NCBI RefSeq assembly: GCF_030056665.1
Contig: NZ_JASHIG010000007.1
DNA: 64,000 bases
DNA from: Flectobacillus roseus
GTDB taxonomy: Bacteria; Bacteroidota; Bacteroidia; Cytophagales; Spirosomataceae
Reading direction: 5' to 3' (one strand)
The notes beneath the pieces are model-generated. The model did no database searches. It saw nothing but the letters and a program-made list of their open reading frames with translations, and was not told where the DNA came from. The translations under genes were made by a program, and so were the position numbers. Shown piece by piece: positions 62,132-64,000 of the stretch. Each line of letters starts with the position of its first letter. Within the stretch, counting starts at the first letter, position 1.

Positions 62132-62416
62132 ATGAACTTTTCAGAAATTTTTGACAAAATCTCTAGCCTAGCATCTCAAAAAGGTGGATTAGGAAACTCT
62201 ATTAAATTTGCAACAGACCAAGGAAATATCCATATTTCAGCGGATGGCGTGGTGACCAATACCGATGCGCCTGCTGAGTGTACTATTTCGGTAAAAGCAA
62301 GTGATTTGGCAGAATTGATGACAGGCAAGCTCAATCCGATGACGGCAGTGATGTTTGGTAAAATCAAAATTGCAGGAGATATGTCTATTGCTATGAAGCT
62401 ACAATCTTTGTTCTAA
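62132..62416 (+). CDS. SCP2 sterol-binding domain protein
   Basis: A 94-residue single-domain protein of the SCP-2 sterol-transfer family: 'GNIHISADGVVTNTDAPAECTISVKASDLAELMTGKLN' with the later 'AVMFGKIKIAGDMSIAMKLQSL', which matches the hydrophobic-tunnel fold. No leader. Bacterial members may bind fatty acyl chains or other lipids. It lies next to the MpaB-type gene and mnmE, which gives no functional link. Confidence 0.9.
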   Translation: MNFSEIFDKISSLASQKGGLGNSIKFATDQGNIHISADGVVTNTDAPAECTISVKASDLAELMTGKLNPMTAVMFGKIKIAGDMSIAMKLQSLF

Positions 62417-62427
62417 GATTTTGGCAG

Positions 62428-62504
62428 AATCGTTTGGTATGATAAGAAACCCTTTATGCTTAACTTTGCGTTATGGTTAGCAAAAGCAATCATACCAAAC
62501 GATT
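62428..62504. repeat. Perfect 16-bp inverted repeat at the mnmE promoter region
   Basis: AATCGTTTGGTATGAT (62428-62443) and its exact reverse complement (62489-62504) are 45 bases apart. Between them TAACTTTG (62461-62468) matches the -7 consensus; a TTTG is in the left arm (62433-62436) with a 24-base spacer, which is longer than the norm. Confidence 0.7.
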
Positions 62505-62516
62505 AAAAACGCATTC

Positions 62517-63875
62517 ATGAATCAAGATACCATTTGTGCATTAGCCACAGCGCAAGGAGTAGGAGCCATCGGAGTGATTCGGGTATCGGGTCCTCAGACC
62601 ATCGACGTAGTTCAAAAAATATTTAAAGGTAAAAATCTTCATCAACAACCTTCACACACCATTCACTTTGGTACCATTCGTGACGATCAAAATTTGATTG
62701 TAGATGAAGTACTCATATCGCTTTTTAAAGCACCCACTTCGTACACTAAGGAAGATACCATCGAAATTTCATGTCATGGGTCTGATTATATCATTCAGAA
62801 AATTCTTAAGCTTTTGTTGAAAAATGGTGCTCGCCTGGCCAATCCAGGGGAGTTTACGCAACGTGCATTTTTGAATGGACAACTCGATTTGGCACAAGCC
62901 GAAGCCGTAGCCGATTTGATTGCCTCAGATTCGGAGGCGTCGCACCAAACGGCCATTAATCAAATTAGAGGAGGATTTTCAAAGCAAATCGCACAATTGC
63001 GTGAATCATTGATTCATTTTGCATCGCTTATCGAACTAGAACTAGATTTTGGTGAAGAAGACGTAGAATTTGCCGATCGTGACGATTTGCGTCAGCTGAT
63101 TCATCGAATTCAAAGTGTATTGGTGCCTTTGATTGATAGTTTTGAGATGGGAAATGTGATCAAAAATGGCGTTCCAACAGTAATTGTTGGTAAACCTAAC
63201 GCTGGTAAGTCTACCTTGCTCAACCGACTATTGAATGAAGAAAAAGCCATCGTTTCGGACATCGCAGGGACTACCCGCGATGTTATTGAAGATGAGTTAT
63301 TTATCGAAGGTATTCGTTTCCGTTTGATAGATACCGCAGGATTACGCAAAACCAACGATACCATCGAGGCAATAGGCGTGGAGCGCACCTTGCAACAAAT
63401 GGAAAAAGCCAGCATGATTGTTTATTTGTTTGATGCTTCAGAAATTAGTCTAGCGGAAATCGAAGAGCAAATACAATCATTTAATGCTCCTTACGTATTA
63501 GTTGGAAACAAACAAGATAAGCTCAGTGTAAACCAAAAGCAGGAATTTGAAAAAGCCTATCCTGCCATCATTTGGATATCTGCTTCTGAAAATCAGAATA
63601 TAGAAAGTTTACAGAAAACACTTGTTCAAAAAGTCAAAACCAAAGAAATCAAAGCAGGAGATACCGTTGTGACGAACCTCAGACATTATCAGCACTTGCT
63701 CCAAACCAGTGAATCTTTGAATCATGTATTAGAAGGTTTGTCAAACAGTATTACAGGCGATTTCCTAGCCCAAGATATTCGTTTTGCGCTCCATCACCTA
63801 GGTGAAATTACAGGGCAGATTACTACGGATGATTTATTGGCTAATATCTTCTCTAAGTTTTGTATTGGAAAGTAG
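62517..63875 (+). CDS. mnmE: tRNA uridine-5-carboxymethylaminomethyl modification GTPase MnmE
   Basis: A 452-residue GTPase that with MnmG makes cmnm5U34 in tRNAs. The N-terminal folate-binding domain ('ALATAQGVGAIGVIRVSGP'), helical domain and inserted G domain are present: G1 'GKPNAGKST' with Lys231, G3 'DTAG' from Asp272, 'NKQD', and the C-terminal Cys449 in 'FCIGK' that is essential for modification. Length is normal. Its promoter region holds a perfect inverted repeat. It ends at a strong terminator. Confidence 0.98.
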   Translation: MNQDTICALATAQGVGAIGVIRVSGPQTIDVVQKIFKGKNLHQQPSHTIHFGTIRDDQNLIVDEVLISLFKAPTSYTKEDTIEISCHGSDYIIQKILKLLLKNGARLANPGEFTQRAFLNGQLDLAQAEAVADLIASDSEASHQTAINQIRGGFSKQIAQLRESLIHFASLIELELDFGEEDVEFADRDDLRQLIHRIQSVLVPLIDSFEMGNVIKNGVPTVIVGKPNAGKSTLLNRLLNEEKAIVSDIAGTTRDVIEDELFIEGIRFRLIDTAGLRKTNDTIEAIGVERTLQQMEKASMIVYLFDASEISLAEIEEQIQSFNAPYVLVGNKQDKLSVNQKQEFEKAYPAIIWISASENQNIESLQKTLVQKVKTKEIKAGDTVVTNLRHYQHLLQTSESLNHVLEGLSNSITGDFLAQDIRFALHHLGEITGQITTDDLLANIFSKFCIGK

Positions 63876-63898
63876 GCTGACTTTTTAAAATTTTGAGT

Positions 63899-63932
63899 AA
63901 AAATGCCCTCAGATATTTTTGAGGGCATTTTT
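63899..63932. terminator. Terminator of mnmE
   Basis: AAAAATGCCCTCA (63899-63911) pairs with TGAGGGCATTTTT (63920-63932); bidirectional. The last 68 bases of the window hold no gene that can be supported. Confidence 0.92.
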
Positions 63933-64000
63933 AGAAAGAACAAATTTTTACCACTCACCCCTTGAAAACCAAAATCAATATCCAAACCCTTGCCAAAGAG

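Noticed and set aside
63955..64000. A possible C-terminal end of a minus-strand gene at the right edge (reads …WILILVFKG then TGA)
   Set aside because: Only 15 codons are visible, another frame is also open here, and no family can be matched; the bidirectional terminator at 63899-63932 is the only hint that a convergent gene may exist.

Overview
The window is a stretch of chromosome from a member of the Bacteroidota, most likely of the order Cytophagales (Spirosomataceae-like; genus not determinable from this sequence alone). The evidence is: a secreted protein with a type IX (type B, gliding-motility type) C-terminal sorting domain, a TonB-dependent receptor with an N-terminal carboxypeptidase-regulatory-like domain, a Porin_10-type outer membrane protein, low GC with AT-rich spacers, and promoters of the Bacteroidota TTG/TAnnTTTG type in front of tRNA genes. 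Genes are mostly single or in pairs on both strands, separated by strong hairpin terminators. No phage, insertion sequence, CRISPR array, rRNA or replication origin was seen.

Layout. 1-4.7 kb: the 3' end of an unassigned gene (possibly purC), a STAS-domain protein, a repeat-rich spacer, rnz, and a large T9SS-sorted surface protein. 5.6-11.7 kb: gltB and gltD (NADPH-dependent glutamate synthase). 12-15.5 kb: a propeller-like lipoprotein, a four-tRNA cluster (Ser, Pro, Arg, Pro), and mqo. 16-21 kb: an SMP-30 lactonase, a BON-LysM protein, and a tricorn-like S41 protease. 21-25.3 kb: a class IV aminotransferase, then transglutaminase, Anbu (proteasome-like peptidase) and alpha-E protein, which form most of an Anbu gene cluster whose usual ATP-grasp partner is absent here. 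26-31 kb: a TonB receptor and small envelope proteins. 31-35 kb: sugar isomerase/epimerase, GMC oxidoreductase and a MetX-like hydrolase. 35-38 kb: a DUF4105 membrane protein, rsmI and a pterin dehydratase. 38-41 kb: a XylR-like regulator divergent from an enolase-superfamily dehydratase and an SDR, a likely sugar-acid catabolic unit. 41-45.6 kb: DUF3667 protein, then a tetR-fabF module and a lipoprotein gene lying between two nearly identical tRNA-Ser cassettes. 46-52 kb: class A PBP, hemF, an L,D-transpeptidase, menC. 52.7-64 kb: lpxK, a porin, miaE, an AddB-like nuclease, an FKBP isomerase, an MpaB-type protein, an SCP2 protein and mnmE.

Most genes are housekeeping: nitrogen assimilation (gltBD), respiration (mqo, menC), heme (hemF), envelope (PBP, L,D-transpeptidase, lpxK, porin) and tRNA modification or maturation (rnz, miaE, mnmE). 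The more unusual content is in the non-coding DNA and in regulation: two identical palindromic operators around tetR; a 149-bp direct duplication of a whole tRNA-Ser transcription unit; a palindrome at the anbu promoter; and several families of short dispersed intergenic repeats that often bracket terminators as inverted pairs. The best candidates for a second look are the tetR-fabF module between the tRNA duplications, the split Anbu cluster, and the intergenic repeat families. All similarity statements are from recognition of motifs and not from a database search.
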